From: JAEWSN01 sp942493335
GTDB lineage: Bacteria; Bacillota; Clostridia; DSM-8532
Assembly (NCBI GenBank): GCA_942493335.1
Contig: OW818693.1
Span: 3,472,001-3,536,000 of the forward strand
Length of the DNA: 64,000 nucleotides
Reading direction: 5' to 3'
Shown here: positions 9,090-18,108 of the stretch, piece by piece
Position numbering within the stretch: the first letter of the stretch is position 1
Layout: every line of letters begins with the position of its first letter
Notes under the pieces: generated by a model
The model's database searches: none
Told to the model about the DNA's origin: nothing
The model's input: the letters and a program-made list of their open reading frames with translations, nothing else
Made by a program: the position numbers and the translations under genes

Positions 9090-9899
9090 TCACAAAGGCG
9101 AATGAATGGCCTCCGATATCCGCTCCGCCGAGTCCTTCAGATACGCGGCCACGTCCACGCGTTCGAACAATGCGGGCGCGCCGACATATCCGTTCGGAGA
9201 AAGCTCCGCCGTATGTCCCCCGAATAGCCAGGTCATCACCTGGTCCCCCGGCAGGACAACCGGCGCAAGCGCCGCCGCCAAGGCCGAATCCGTATGCTCA
9301 GGATAAAAGGCCTGCATCGTGGCGGTTTCCATGTCTCCGCCGTGCATGTCGGGCGATGAGGCATCGCCGAAGGCTTTTTCGGTAGGGCGAACCAGACAGA
9401 GGAACGGTTCATCCCCTTGCAGACCGTAATGCTGGATCCGGTCCTGCGGAAAAGCGTACCGGGCATGGATCGACAATGACTCGTTCGCTGTTCGGAAAGC
9501 TTCGAGGATTGCGATATGCTGTTCGATGTCGCCATGGGCGTTTATCCCGACGGCCTGATGGAAGCCGAAGCTATCCAGCGAGGCGAGGAGATCGTACAGG
9601 AGCGCCGTAGCGGTTTCGCGACGGATGAGGAAGGAGCCCGGGAACCCGCCGGTTGACTGGCATACGCCCCAGTAGAAGGGCGGTGCGAGGATGGCGGCTA
9701 TCCCGGATTCCGCGAGCCGATCCCGAACCGCCAGGCACTGCCTGTGGGCGGTGTAGATGTCGGTACCCAGGCAAAGGTGCGGACCATGCTCCTCGACGAC
9801 ACCCAGCGGAATCAGCACAATCGCATCTTCCGCCGCATGTCTGCGGATGTCCGTCCAGTTCATGTTGACCATCGTATCGTCGAACAGGCTGTTTTTCAT
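9090..9899 (-). CDS. Creatininase family protein (metal-dependent amidohydrolase)
   Basis: A 269-residue protein with the creatininase-fold signature VVEEHGPHLCLGTD near residues 34-47 (Glu, His and Asp metal ligands), a second conserved block INAHGDIEQH near 118-127, and HGGDMETA near 183-190 with a further metal-binding Glu. Members hydrolyse cyclic amides or small peptides (creatininase, FAPy-hydrolase-like, MftE-like); which one applies here is unknown. The start ATG has AAAGGGGG upstream, and that ribosome-site segment is present twice (see 9903-9971). It follows the aldo/keto reductase gene on the same strand. Confidence 0.9.
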   Translation of the reverse strand: MKNSLFDDTMVNMNWTDIRRHAAEDAIVLIPLGVVEEHGPHLCLGTDIYTAHRQCLAVRDRLAESGIAAILAPPFYWGVCQSTGGFPGSFLIRRETATALLYDLLASLDSFGFHQAVGINAHGDIEQHIAILEAFRTANESLSIHARYAFPQDRIQHYGLQGDEPFLCLVRPTEKAFGDASSPDMHGGDMETATMQAFYPEHTDSALAAALAPVVLPGDQVMTWLFGGHTAELSPNGYVGAPALFERVDVAAYLKDSAERISEAIHSPL

Positions 9900-9902
9900 G
9901 AG

Positions 9903-9971
9903 CCCCCTTTATCTGCAGAAGACGCTGTTTCCATGCGCCCCCCCTTTATCTGCGGAAGACAAGGTTTCATG
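9903..9971. repeat. Two-copy tandem duplication of a ribosome-site segment
   Basis: The segment ccccctttatctgcagaaga with its following bases, about 33 bp in all, occurs at 9903-9935 and again, with a few changes, at 9940-9971. On the minus strand each copy ends in AGATAAAGGGGG, the ribosome-binding sequence of the creatininase-family gene. Only the copy nearer the gene is correctly placed. It looks like a recent small tandem duplication. Confidence 0.8.
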
Positions 9972-9975
9972 ATTC

Positions 9976-11118
9976 TTATCGGCCAAAGACGCGAACGGCT
10001 TCCTTCATGTTTTCGATGATTTTCACATTGAATGGACAGTTGCTTTCACAGGAGCCGCATTCAATGCAATCACCGGCGTGTGCGGAAAGCGCGTCATAAT
10101 GAGCCCGGATGGTACCGGTGGAGCCGGTTTCCCTGGCCATGTCGAGGTATTTCGTCACGGATGCGATATCGATGTTGGAAGGGCAGGGCAGGCAATGGTT
10201 GCAATACATGCATTTGCCCTGCATGGCGGATTGCCTGCCGTTCGCGATGACGGTATAGTCGCGCTCATCAATCGTCGCCTCGATGTAATGCAGGCTTTCC
10301 AGCATCTGTTCCTGCGTCTTGGCGCCCATCAGCACGCTTGCGACAGCCGGGCGGTCCAGCGCATAGTGAATGCACTGGGTGGGCGTCAGGCCGACCCCGA
10401 ACGGGGAGGTGGCTTCATTCAGCAGTCTTCCTGCGCCGAGGGATTTCATCACCGTGATGCCGATGCCCTTTTCCTCGCAGAGGCGGTACAACTCAGCCCT
10501 TTTCGGGTCGATCGCAAAGCGGTGTTCCCTGTAGGTGGCGTCATTGAACAGATCGTCGATCACCGTGCCGGCAGGCAGCATGTCGAAGGCGGGATTGATG
10601 GAGAACATCAGCATTTCGACGAGGCCCGTGTTGATCATTTTGATGGCGGTGTCCGCATTGTGGGTGCTGGCGCCGATGAAACGGATGGTGCCGTCCTTCT
10701 TCAGCTTTTGAACGTATTCGATATAGTCCGATTCGAATGCATCCCGGTAGTCTTCCTCGGAATCCACGAAATGGATCATGCCGAGATCGATATAGTCGGT
10801 CTGAAAGCGCGTGAGGAAATCCTTGATGAAGAGGTCGCATTCCGCGACTTTCCGGCTGCGTGCATATTGTCCGTTCTGCCAGACGGCGCCGACATGACCC
10901 TGAAGGATTACATCCTTGCGCCTTGCGCCGAGCACCTTGCCCATATCGGAGCGAATCTGGGGTCCGGACATGAAAACGTCGATGATGTTGACACCATGAT
11001 CCAGCGCTGTTGACATGACCTTTTCCACGTTCTCATACGGGGTATTGTCGATGTGTTCGCCGCCAAATCCGACTTCACTGACCGAAAGACCCGTGTTTCC
11101 GAGTTTTCTGTACTTCAT
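9976..11118 (-). CDS. Aldo/keto reductase with C-terminal ferredoxin-type 4Fe-4S region
   Basis: A 380-residue oxidoreductase. Residues 1-280 form an aldo/keto reductase barrel (MKYRKLGNTGLSVSEVGFGG start; DYIDLGMIHF). The last 100 residues hold cysteine clusters CMYCNHCLPCP and CIECGSCESNCP, predicted to bind iron-sulfur clusters. This architecture is common in anaerobes, where electrons may come from ferredoxin as well as NAD(P)H. The ATG at 11118 has GGAGGGAAGG directly upstream; the longer open frame lacks support. The substrate is unknown. It is probably co-transcribed with the creatininase-family gene 77 bp downstream. Confidence 0.92.
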   Translation of the reverse strand: MKYRKLGNTGLSVSEVGFGGEHIDNTPYENVEKVMSTALDHGVNIIDVFMSGPQIRSDMGKVLGARRKDVILQGHVGAVWQNGQYARSRKVAECDLFIKDFLTRFQTDYIDLGMIHFVDSEEDYRDAFESDYIEYVQKLKKDGTIRFIGASTHNADTAIKMINTGLVEMLMFSINPAFDMLPAGTVIDDLFNDATYREHRFAIDPKRAELYRLCEEKGIGITVMKSLGAGRLLNEATSPFGVGLTPTQCIHYALDRPAVASVLMGAKTQEQMLESLHYIEATIDERDYTVIANGRQSAMQGKCMYCNHCLPCPSNIDIASVTKYLDMARETGSTGTIRAHYDALSAHAGDCIECGSCESNCPFNVKIIENMKEAVRVFGR

Positions 11119-11235
11119 GACCTTCCCTCCGATATCTGCATGGTTTGTTGTCACACTGTGCGTGAATTCTTCCAGATCATTGTAGCATTTTCCACGCAAA
11201 AGTCGACTTCATGCAGCAACGGCGCCCAATGGTTT

Positions 11236-12147
11236 TCAGGCCAGGGCGAATTCACGGGGACGGACCGGAGCCACAGCCTCCATCGGGGTAATCGTCTCCA
11301 GCGAATTTCCCAATGACTCCAGCGGTTCCCCGGGGCGATAGGCAAACCGGATTTGAAGGGTCTGTCCGGCTTTCATGCGGAGGGTCTGCGGCAAGGGCAT
11401 GACCAGGTGCTGATTGTGCCAATCCACCGTAGTCCCCTTGGCATAATCGATCGAGAGCAGATTTTTGGTGATGAACCGGATGGCGTTCACCGAAGCATTC
11501 CCGGCAAAGGTGAAGGACATGTCGGCATGATAGGTTTCCACGGCGCACTTGTCATAATCAATCATCTTGTAGACGACCGGATCCAAACTGGGAACGCAGT
11601 CCGCGTTTGCGGCATAGGGAGATTGAAACAGGGAAACCGGCGCATGGAATCCGTTGAAATCATAGGATTGCAGGACGGGTTGGATACCCAGAAGGGTCGC
11701 GGTCGGAATCATGATCGGGACGGTGCCGAAACGCTTAAAGTGCGCATTCCGGAACGCGGTGATCACATGAACCTGCTTTTCGCGCAGCAAGGCACTGTGC
11801 AGCATTTCGCAGATGACGACATCCGCCGGTTCGGGTGGAAGCCAAGTGGAGGCATCAGCCTGAACAAGGCGGACCTGATCGGCATAACCGTTGTTCCGGA
11901 TGAACTGTCGGCTGGCTTCCATGAGTGCGGGATTGTATTCGACGGACCACACCCTTGCGCCGAGTCTTGCCGCGAAGAACGACAGGACCCCAGTGCCGCT
12001 GCCCAGCTCCACAACCGTATCTCCGGGCTTCACCACTTGCTCGATGGCCGTCTGGAAGGCGTTCATGCGCTCCGTGTCGGACAGCATCTGGAAGTGGTAA
12101 TGGAGCGGAATATATTGACCCAGTTCGTTGACTGCATTCTGCTGCAT
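11236..12147 (-). CDS. Class I SAM-dependent methyltransferase, PRMT-like
   Basis: A 303-residue methyltransferase. The SAM-binding core shows motif I VELGSGTGVLSFFAAR near residues 46-61, an acidic post-I residue (WSVEYN) and DASTWLPPEPADVVICEM. After the core the chain continues with about 150 residues of mostly beta structure, the layout of protein arginine methyltransferases rather than of small-molecule enzymes. The CEMLHSALLREKQ stretch resembles the double-Glu loop of PRMTs. GAGGAGA lies before the ATG at 12147. The target is unknown; a ribosomal or other protein is possible. Its neighbour, in the opposite direction, is the SmsC gene. Confidence 0.8.
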   Translation of the reverse strand: MQQNAVNELGQYIPLHYHFQMLSDTERMNAFQTAIEQVVKPGDTVVELGSGTGVLSFFAARLGARVWSVEYNPALMEASRQFIRNNGYADQVRLVQADASTWLPPEPADVVICEMLHSALLREKQVHVITAFRNAHFKRFGTVPIMIPTATLLGIQPVLQSYDFNGFHAPVSLFQSPYAANADCVPSLDPVVYKMIDYDKCAVETYHADMSFTFAGNASVNAIRFITKNLLSIDYAKGTTVDWHNQHLVMPLPQTLRMKAGQTLQIRFAYRPGEPLESLGNSLETITPMEAVAPVRPREFALA

Positions 12148-12235
12148 GCGGTTTTCTCCTCGCGTCCGGTGCGGATGCCGCCTGTGATACGGTCGGCGGC
12201 TGTTACATGGAGTATCGGCAGAATGTCGGAGCGCC

Positions 12236-12264
12236 TTGAGCGAACCGCACAAAAAACGTATGAT
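12236..12264 (+). promoter_or_regulatory. Putative sigma-A promoter of the smsCB operon
   Basis: TTGAGC at 12236-12241 and TATGAT at 12259-12264 are 17 bp apart and point toward the SmsC gene, whose ATG is 66 bp downstream of the -10. Confidence 0.6.
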
Positions 12265-12330
12265 GGGAGTGTGGGAGCTGGACGTATGGAATTCAGACGC
12301 GTTCCCGCGTGAAAGGATGCAGGGCGGCCT

Positions 12331-13083
12331 ATGCTTGAATTACGGAACATCAGCGTCACGCTGGAAGGCGACAAGGATCGGGTGGGCATTCTCCATGATG
12401 TCAGCCTGTTCCTCGAGAAAAAGAAAGTTTATGTGATCACCGGCCCGAACGGCGGGGGGAAATCATCCCTGGCCAAGGCTATCATGGGCATATACCGCAC
12501 GACAGGCGGACAGATTCTTCTGGACGGAGAGGACATCAGCGGCATGGTCATCCATGAACGGGCCCGAATGGGCATCGGGTATGCGTTCCAGCAGCCGCCC
12601 CGGTTCAAGGGGATCAAGGTGCGGGAACTCCTGCAGATGTCCGCCGGGCTCAACATGAAAGTCAATCCACACGGGCTTTTATACGATGTCGGGCTTTGCG
12701 CGCAGGATTATCTGGACCGGGAAATCAATGCAAGCTTTTCCGGCGGGGAACTCAAGCGAATTGAAATTGCCAGCGTGCTGGCACGGGATCTGAAGGTGGC
12801 CATCTTCGACGAACCGGAAGCAGGCATCGATCTTTGGAGCTTCCAGCGCCTGACCGAAACCTTCCGGGAAATGAACGAAAAACGGGACACCACCATTGTC
12901 ATCATTTCCCATCAGGAACGGATTCTTCAATTGGCGGACGAGGTCATTCTGGTGTCCGGCGGGGAAATCGCCGAAATCACAACACATGAAAAGGTGCTTG
13001 GCGACATCCGGAAGCTCGACGAGGCATGCCTGTGCCGGGAAGACTGCGACAGGAAGGGGTGGGCGGATGCTGGATGCAATTGA
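12331..13083 (+). CDS. smsC: SufC-like ABC ATPase of a minimal SUF (SMS) Fe-S assembly system
   Basis: A 250-residue cytosolic ATPase with Walker A GPNGGGKSS (residues 38-46), Q-loop FQQPPRFKG, a signature region FSGGELKR and Walker B VAIFDEPEAGID, all as in SufC. In Fe-S assembly SufC drives conformational changes of the SufB scaffold. The gene overlaps the next one by 17 bp, so the two are coupled. No sufS, sufU or sufD is present, which matches the two-gene SmsCB arrangement known in archaea and some anaerobic bacteria. The PPRFKG sequence after the Q-loop separates it from transport ATPases. Confidence 0.9.
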   Translation: MLELRNISVTLEGDKDRVGILHDVSLFLEKKKVYVITGPNGGGKSSLAKAIMGIYRTTGGQILLDGEDISGMVIHERARMGIGYAFQQPPRFKGIKVRELLQMSAGLNMKVNPHGLLYDVGLCAQDYLDREINASFSGGELKRIEIASVLARDLKVAIFDEPEAGIDLWSFQRLTETFREMNEKRDTTIVIISHQERILQLADEVILVSGGEIAEITTHEKVLGDIRKLDEACLCREDCDRKGWADAGCN

Positions 13084-13984
13084 CATGAAACTGCTGGGGG
13101 AAATCGCGGATCTGCATGAAATTCCCCAGGGCGCCTTCAATATACGGAAAAACGGTCAGGGCATCGAACGGAAAACCACGGCGCACATCGATATCATTAC
13201 AAAGAAGGACAAGCCTGGCATCGACGTCATCATCCAGCCGGGAACCAAGGGTGAAAGTGTACATATTCCGGTCATCCTGTCTGCGGGCATGGAGGATTTG
13301 GTCTACAACACCTTTGAAATCGGGGCGGATTCCGACGTGCTCATCGTGGCCGGCTGCGGCATCCACAACACCAGCAGTAAAAAGGCCCAGCATGACGGCA
13401 TTCACGAATTCCACGTCCGCAAGGGCGCACGCATGAAGTATGTGGAAAAGCACTATGGCGAAGGCGACGGAACCGGTGAGCGGATTCTCAACCCGAAAAC
13501 CGTCATTGAAGTGGAAGAGGACGGAATCGCCGAGCTGGAGATGATCCAGATCAAGGGTGTGGATCACACACTCCGGGAAACGGAAGTCCGCCTGCACAAA
13601 AATGCCCGCCTGATCGTGACGGAACGGCTGCTGACCTATCTGGACCAGACGGCTGAATCCGACATCACCGTTGAGTTGCTCGGGGAGGATTCCACCGCGC
13701 AGATCATCTCGCGCTCGGTGGCGCAGAACCGCTCGAAGCAGGTGTTCCATCTGAATATGCGCGGATATGAGAAGTGCAGGGGTCACATCCAGTGCGATTC
13801 CATCATCATGGACGACGCCCGTGTTTCCTCCATCCCGGAAATCAGCGCATTCCATTCGGACGCGAATCTGATTCACGAAGCCGCCATCGGAAAGATCGCC
13901 GCGGAACAGCTGATCAAGCTGATGTCCCTCGGTCTGACGGAGCAGGAGGCGGAAGAAACGATTCTGAGAGGCTTCCTGAAGTGA
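13067..13984 (+). CDS. smsB: SufB-like scaffold of a minimal SUF (SMS) Fe-S assembly system
   Basis: A 305-residue protein, far shorter than canonical SufB (about 465). It consists mainly of the right-handed beta-helix core and C-terminal helical region of SufB/SufD. Residues near the end (EISAFHSDANLIHEAAIGKIAAEQLIKLMSLGLTEQEAEE) match the SufB/D C-terminal signature where SufC docks. The ATG at 13067 is preceded by GGGCGG and lies inside the end of the SufC-like gene. It is expected to assemble Fe-S clusters with it. A hairpin terminator follows at once. Confidence 0.9.
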   Translation: MLDAIDMKLLGEIADLHEIPQGAFNIRKNGQGIERKTTAHIDIITKKDKPGIDVIIQPGTKGESVHIPVILSAGMEDLVYNTFEIGADSDVLIVAGCGIHNTSSKKAQHDGIHEFHVRKGARMKYVEKHYGEGDGTGERILNPKTVIEVEEDGIAELEMIQIKGVDHTLRETEVRLHKNARLIVTERLLTYLDQTAESDITVELLGEDSTAQIISRSVAQNRSKQVFHLNMRGYEKCRGHIQCDSIIMDDARVSSIPEISAFHSDANLIHEAAIGKIAAEQLIKLMSLGLTEQEAEETILRGFLK

Positions 13985-13998
13985 ACGGACCTCCACGC

Positions 13999-14030
13999 GT
14001 GCCCGCCGGTCGATTGTGACCGGCGGGCAC
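13999..14030. terminator. Bidirectional terminator after smsB
   Basis: A perfect 13-bp stem (13999-14011 with 14018-14030) and a 6-nt loop lie between convergent genes. It is very GC-rich and has no T-run on the plus strand. On the minus strand it closes the glycosidase operon. Confidence 0.75.
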
Positions 14031-14037
14031 ACAGAGG

Positions 14038-17000
14038 TTATTGGGCATGGATTCGAACGGATACCTCTTCTCCCACACCAAACTGAACAAGATTATAGGT
14101 TTCAAGCCAACCATCGGCATTCGAAAATTGTTTTGGGCCCAACTGCCGGAGCTCTCCATCCGGATGGTGATGAGGCCCGAAAAGGTTTCGATCCGTACTG
14201 AACAATTCCAGTCCGATCCGATTGATTCCCTCCTTTACATAGTCGCCGATTTCGGTCTCATAAGGTGACCAGAGAATGGTCCGGACCGGCACACCGTTTA
14301 TGTACAGTCTGGAATATGCGCAGTGCGGATTCAAAGCCATTTTGACGCTGTCAAATCTCATCCCTTCTTCCACCCTGAACGCCTGTTCCAACAAGACACT
14401 CCCCGTGAAAAACGGAAAACCTGCGGTCGTCAGATTTGTTCCTGTTTCTCCGGGCGGAAGACCAATCCAGAAGGGTCCGGTATGGGTCATGGAATCCTCA
14501 TTCCCGGGCAATGCCGGTGTGTCCGAATAAACGCCGAAGTCACCCAGCAAATAAATGTTCTCAAACTCTGACAGATAAGTCAGCATATTCATTTCCGCTT
14601 CGAACTTTTCCGCACGCTTCACCTTTTCCATGACAGCCTCGGAATTGCGGAAAACCGTTTGCAGTTCAATCCTGTTCACACCTGCCCGCACGTGTTCGCG
14701 AATACTCATCTTCCCGAATGATTTGTCTTTCCACCAGGTACATCCGGTTGTGGGAACCTTACTGCCGTTAATCGAAAGCTCAAAGGACCCCGCGAGTTCG
14801 ACGGCAAGATGCATTTCCGATGACTCAACGGGAAGATTGCGGACTTCGAAAGCGAAAGACAACGCCACGGAAACGCTGCGGCCCAACAGCAGCAGTTCTT
14901 TCTGCACCTGTGTGACCGGCAGGAGCGGCGACCACGCACCGCCTTCCACCGAATACTTGCAGACATCCAATACCAGAACGTTAGGGGTGCGATCGCGTAG
15001 GACCCATTTGTTGTCCATCCTTAAAATTTGCGCTGCCTCTGGCTTTGCAGAACAAATCGACAAGTCGGGTTCTCTTTCCAAAGTCGGCACAAAGGTTCCC
15101 TTGTCAGGAATCGAGGAGGCAGCCACCTTGTCAAAAACCAGGATGTGCGACTGCGCCGGTTCGAAGTGAAGCGGCATCCGGCCATCGGCGGCCGATGATA
15201 ATGACTGGTTGGAGGATGTGCAGCTCTGCAGATCCAACGAACAAGACGGAAGATAGCCATATAGCTCGACATGCACCGAATGAGAATCCTTTTCATCCAT
15301 ATTGACCAGAAACAGCACGGCTTTTTCACCATAAAGACGGACATTGTGATAAATCGCTTCCGCCTCTCCGCCATGAACCTCCGCGACGGAAACCGGGTTG
15401 CATCCCATCGCCGTAAGCGACAAGTCCGTACTGATATCCAAATCCAGCAATACACACTGATCCCGCAGCCATTTCAAGTCCTCTGCCGGCACACCGTTGA
15501 TCATTGTCGGAAATTCATCCAGACAGAACAGTTTTCCACCTGCCTGTGCGTATTGTTCCAGCAATCGTGCCGTATGTGGTTCAAGCGTGCGTGCCTGAGG
15601 AATGAGGACCGATTTGTACCTGCATTTGCCGATTCGGAACACATTCTCTTCGACTTCGCCCATTTCCGAGATCATGCCTTCATCGCCGAAGTGATAATCG
15701 ACATGCATGCCTGACAGTTTTTTGCTCAACTTTTCAAACGAGGCATCCAGGAAGCTCATTTCCGCATTGACTGCCTTTTCGTTGCAAGCGGTATCCATGG
15801 AAATCCATCCGCTGCGAAGCGGGTGGATGACAAGCAATTGCTCGCCGGGCTCGCCTTCGCTCAGCAATTGGCCCAATCTTGCAAAGTAGTCATTGAAGGA
15901 GCGGCTCGCTGCCCACCAGTTGCTTTGGTGGGAGAGGCCGGGCGGGTGATCCTTCTTGCGCATGCCACTCAGCGTGTATGCATACAGATGCGCACAGGTA
16001 AGGTTGATGCCGAGTACATATTGCCATTCGGCGATGTGCTTCAGCTCAGCCAGCGTCGTGTTCCAGCCTGCGGCAGCGAACATTTCGCTCAGGATCAGCT
16101 CCCTGCCCGACTGTAGCGCGGCAGACACCACCTGTTTCAGACTGACTGGTGTACCGGTCGCCTTTCCGAGCCAGTCGATGCCGGGAATTTGCATATGCCG
16201 GTAAAACGCCATGGCTGATCCTGAACAAAGTGTCTGGAACCGCATGTCCTCTTCCAGCAGGACATGCCCTGTCAGACTGCATTGGTGGGATTCACACCAA
16301 TCCGCCAGCTGCTTGGAGCAGCCATTTACAAACAGGTCCGTCACTGTGCTCCAGAAGGAATGGCGAATCTCGTGATGCTCCGGTGACTTGAAATGGAGGG
16401 CGGAAAGACAATCCAGCAGGTCCCTGCCATGCATTTCCCGGAATTTCCCGGGCAATGCGTCGGACCATGGAAAACCCTTCCTGCCATATTGCGGTTCATC
16501 CGTGAAAATCCCCGGAATTTCCTTCCCGAAATACGCTCCGAAACGGGCGTAATACGGTTCATAGGTTGTATCGATGAAAGCCTTGACGGCTGCCGGATTG
16601 AGCATGTCAGAGTAATAGGGATTTACCGTGTAGGAAACACGGAGAACCATTTCATCTTCATTCAGCTCTATTGGATTCACACGTTCAAAGCTGCCGGAGG
16701 TGCGGTAGAAAGCCAGACATGTTTGATCGGAGGGATCTTCGGATGGTATTGATCTGTCCTGTGATGCCTCGGGCAATCCAGTTCCTGGAACTGTCGGGTT
16801 CATGCCGCTGCTCCCTTTCGGAGCCACAGCCCCTCCCGCCTTCATCACCTCGAAATCCAGGTGCTTCTGCTGGAAGGCAAGGCCCGCCGCAGGGACGATT
16901 CCACCGGAAAAACCGCTTGGATAGCCATTTTCATCATATAGCCAGGTTTTGATCCCCTGTTTTCTGCCTTCGTCGATGCAGGCGTCGATACATGCCATCC

Positions 17001-17193
17001 AGGATTCTCCGAAATAGGGCGTCTTCAAGCCGGCACGCGCGTGAATGAAATACCCGCCGAATCCGGATTCCGCCATGTCCCGCACTTGCCGCCGCACTTC
17101 CTCCGGATCCAGATCCCCGTTCCAGGACCAGAAAGGAATGCATCTGTACTTGTTGTCCGGATTCACCAAGCGTTCCAGTATTACGTCCATCAT
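14038..17193 (-). CDS. Large glycoside hydrolase, GH106-like (alpha-L-rhamnosidase type)
   Basis: A 1051-residue protein without a signal peptide, so probably cytoplasmic. The N-terminal signature CIPFWSWNGDL, GFGGYFIHARAGLKTPY and WLYDENGYPSGFSGG (residues about 18-100) is typical of the family that includes GH106 alpha-L-rhamnosidases. A barrel-like middle (about 180-600) contains IFTDEPQYG and LSEMFAAAGWNTT with candidate catalytic acids. The last 400 residues are beta-sandwich modules, with a likely galactose-binding-like jelly roll. AAGGAGAA precedes the ATG pair. It is the last gene of the LacI-controlled importer operon and would cleave the imported glycoside. Rhamnose specificity is inferred from the family only. 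Confidence 0.82.
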   Translation of the reverse strand: MMDVILERLVNPDNKYRCIPFWSWNGDLDPEEVRRQVRDMAESGFGGYFIHARAGLKTPYFGESWMACIDACIDEGRKQGIKTWLYDENGYPSGFSGGIVPAAGLAFQQKHLDFEVMKAGGAVAPKGSSGMNPTVPGTGLPEASQDRSIPSEDPSDQTCLAFYRTSGSFERVNPIELNEDEMVLRVSYTVNPYYSDMLNPAAVKAFIDTTYEPYYARFGAYFGKEIPGIFTDEPQYGRKGFPWSDALPGKFREMHGRDLLDCLSALHFKSPEHHEIRHSFWSTVTDLFVNGCSKQLADWCESHQCSLTGHVLLEEDMRFQTLCSGSAMAFYRHMQIPGIDWLGKATGTPVSLKQVVSAALQSGRELILSEMFAAAGWNTTLAELKHIAEWQYVLGINLTCAHLYAYTLSGMRKKDHPPGLSHQSNWWAASRSFNDYFARLGQLLSEGEPGEQLLVIHPLRSGWISMDTACNEKAVNAEMSFLDASFEKLSKKLSGMHVDYHFGDEGMISEMGEVEENVFRIGKCRYKSVLIPQARTLEPHTARLLEQYAQAGGKLFCLDEFPTMINGVPAEDLKWLRDQCVLLDLDISTDLSLTAMGCNPVSVAEVHGGEAEAIYHNVRLYGEKAVLFLVNMDEKDSHSVHVELYGYLPSCSLDLQSCTSSNQSLSSAADGRMPLHFEPAQSHILVFDKVAASSIPDKGTFVPTLEREPDLSICSAKPEAAQILRMDNKWVLRDRTPNVLVLDVCKYSVEGGAWSPLLPVTQVQKELLLLGRSVSVALSFAFEVRNLPVESSEMHLAVELAGSFELSINGSKVPTTGCTWWKDKSFGKMSIREHVRAGVNRIELQTVFRNSEAVMEKVKRAEKFEAEMNMLTYLSEFENIYLLGDFGVYSDTPALPGNEDSMTHTGPFWIGLPPGETGTNLTTAGFPFFTGSVLLEQAFRVEEGMRFDSVKMALNPHCAYSRLYINGVPVRTILWSPYETEIGDYVKEGINRIGLELFSTDRNLFGPHHHPDGELRQLGPKQFSNADGWLETYNLVQFGVGEEVSVRIHAQ

Positions 17194-17250
17194 CGTCGTT
17201 CTCCTTGTTCCGTCTCGCCTTGCTGTCGTTGTCCCGTATTGCCTGCTTTG

Positions 17251-18096
17251 TCAGCCCTTGACCGCACCGGAAGTGACCCCCTCGATGTACAGGCGGGATC
17301 CGCCCATGAAAAGAATCAGAAGGGGAATGGTCGCAAAGACGAAACCGGCAACCATGGACCCGATATCCACATTCCCCGTCGCCGACTGAAACACGCGGAT
17401 CGCGACGGTGATCACCTGCTTGCTATTGCTGTCGATGGCCATGAGCGGCCAGATGAAATCGTTATATTGCCCGATCAGGCTCATGATGGTCAGGGTCGCA
17501 ATGATAGGTTTGGACAAAGGAAGGGCGATTCTGAGAAAAGACGTCAGTTCGGTTGCTCCGTCAATTCGGGCCGATTCGAACAATGCCGCAGGGAGGCCTG
17601 ATATGTAGGTCCTGCAGAGCAGGATGCCGAAAACCTGACCGCCAGCTACCCACGGAAGGATCAACGCCCACCAGGTGTTCATGATGCCCAAATCCTGAAT
17701 GAGTCTGTAGAGAGGTGTCAGGGTCAGGATGCTCGGAATCATCATCAGGGAAAGGATGATGAGAAACAACCCTTTTTTCCCTGGGAACTCCAGCCTCGCG
17801 AAAACATACCCGCTGACTGACGCAAGAACCACAACGAAGAAGGTTGCGACCGGCACGACGATCAGTGTATTGATCATGTTCGGGATGAGCATGCTGATGG
17901 CGATGTTGTAGTTCTTGAACATGAGGGGTCTGGGAAGAGACCAGAAATCGCTGTAAATCTGGATGTTCGCCTTGAAGGACAGCAGCAGCATCAGAAAAAT
18001 GGGGATGAAGGAAAGGAGCAGCAGGAAGATGGAGGCCAGATAGATCAAGCCCTGGGTCCCCCAGGTTTTGATGCGGATTTTTCTGATATTTCTCAT
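17251..18096 (-). CDS. Carbohydrate ABC importer permease, MalG class
   Basis: A 281-residue permease with six predicted membrane segments and the EAA loop ESARIDGATELTSFLRIALP near residue 185. It ends GVTSGAVKG as usual. AGGAAGGGTG lies before the ATG. It starts 12 nt after the stop codon of the propeller-permease fusion gene, its partner in the membrane channel. The operon order is binding protein, fusion permease, this permease, glycosidase. Confidence 0.95.
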   Translation of the reverse strand: MRNIRKIRIKTWGTQGLIYLASIFLLLLSFIPIFLMLLLSFKANIQIYSDFWSLPRPLMFKNYNIAISMLIPNMINTLIVVPVATFFVVVLASVSGYVFARLEFPGKKGLFLIILSLMMIPSILTLTPLYRLIQDLGIMNTWWALILPWVAGGQVFGILLCRTYISGLPAALFESARIDGATELTSFLRIALPLSKPIIATLTIMSLIGQYNDFIWPLMAIDSNSKQVITVAIRVFQSATGNVDIGSMVAGFVFATIPLLILFMGGSRLYIEGVTSGAVKG

Positions 18097-18108
18097 GCTT
18101 CACCCTTC

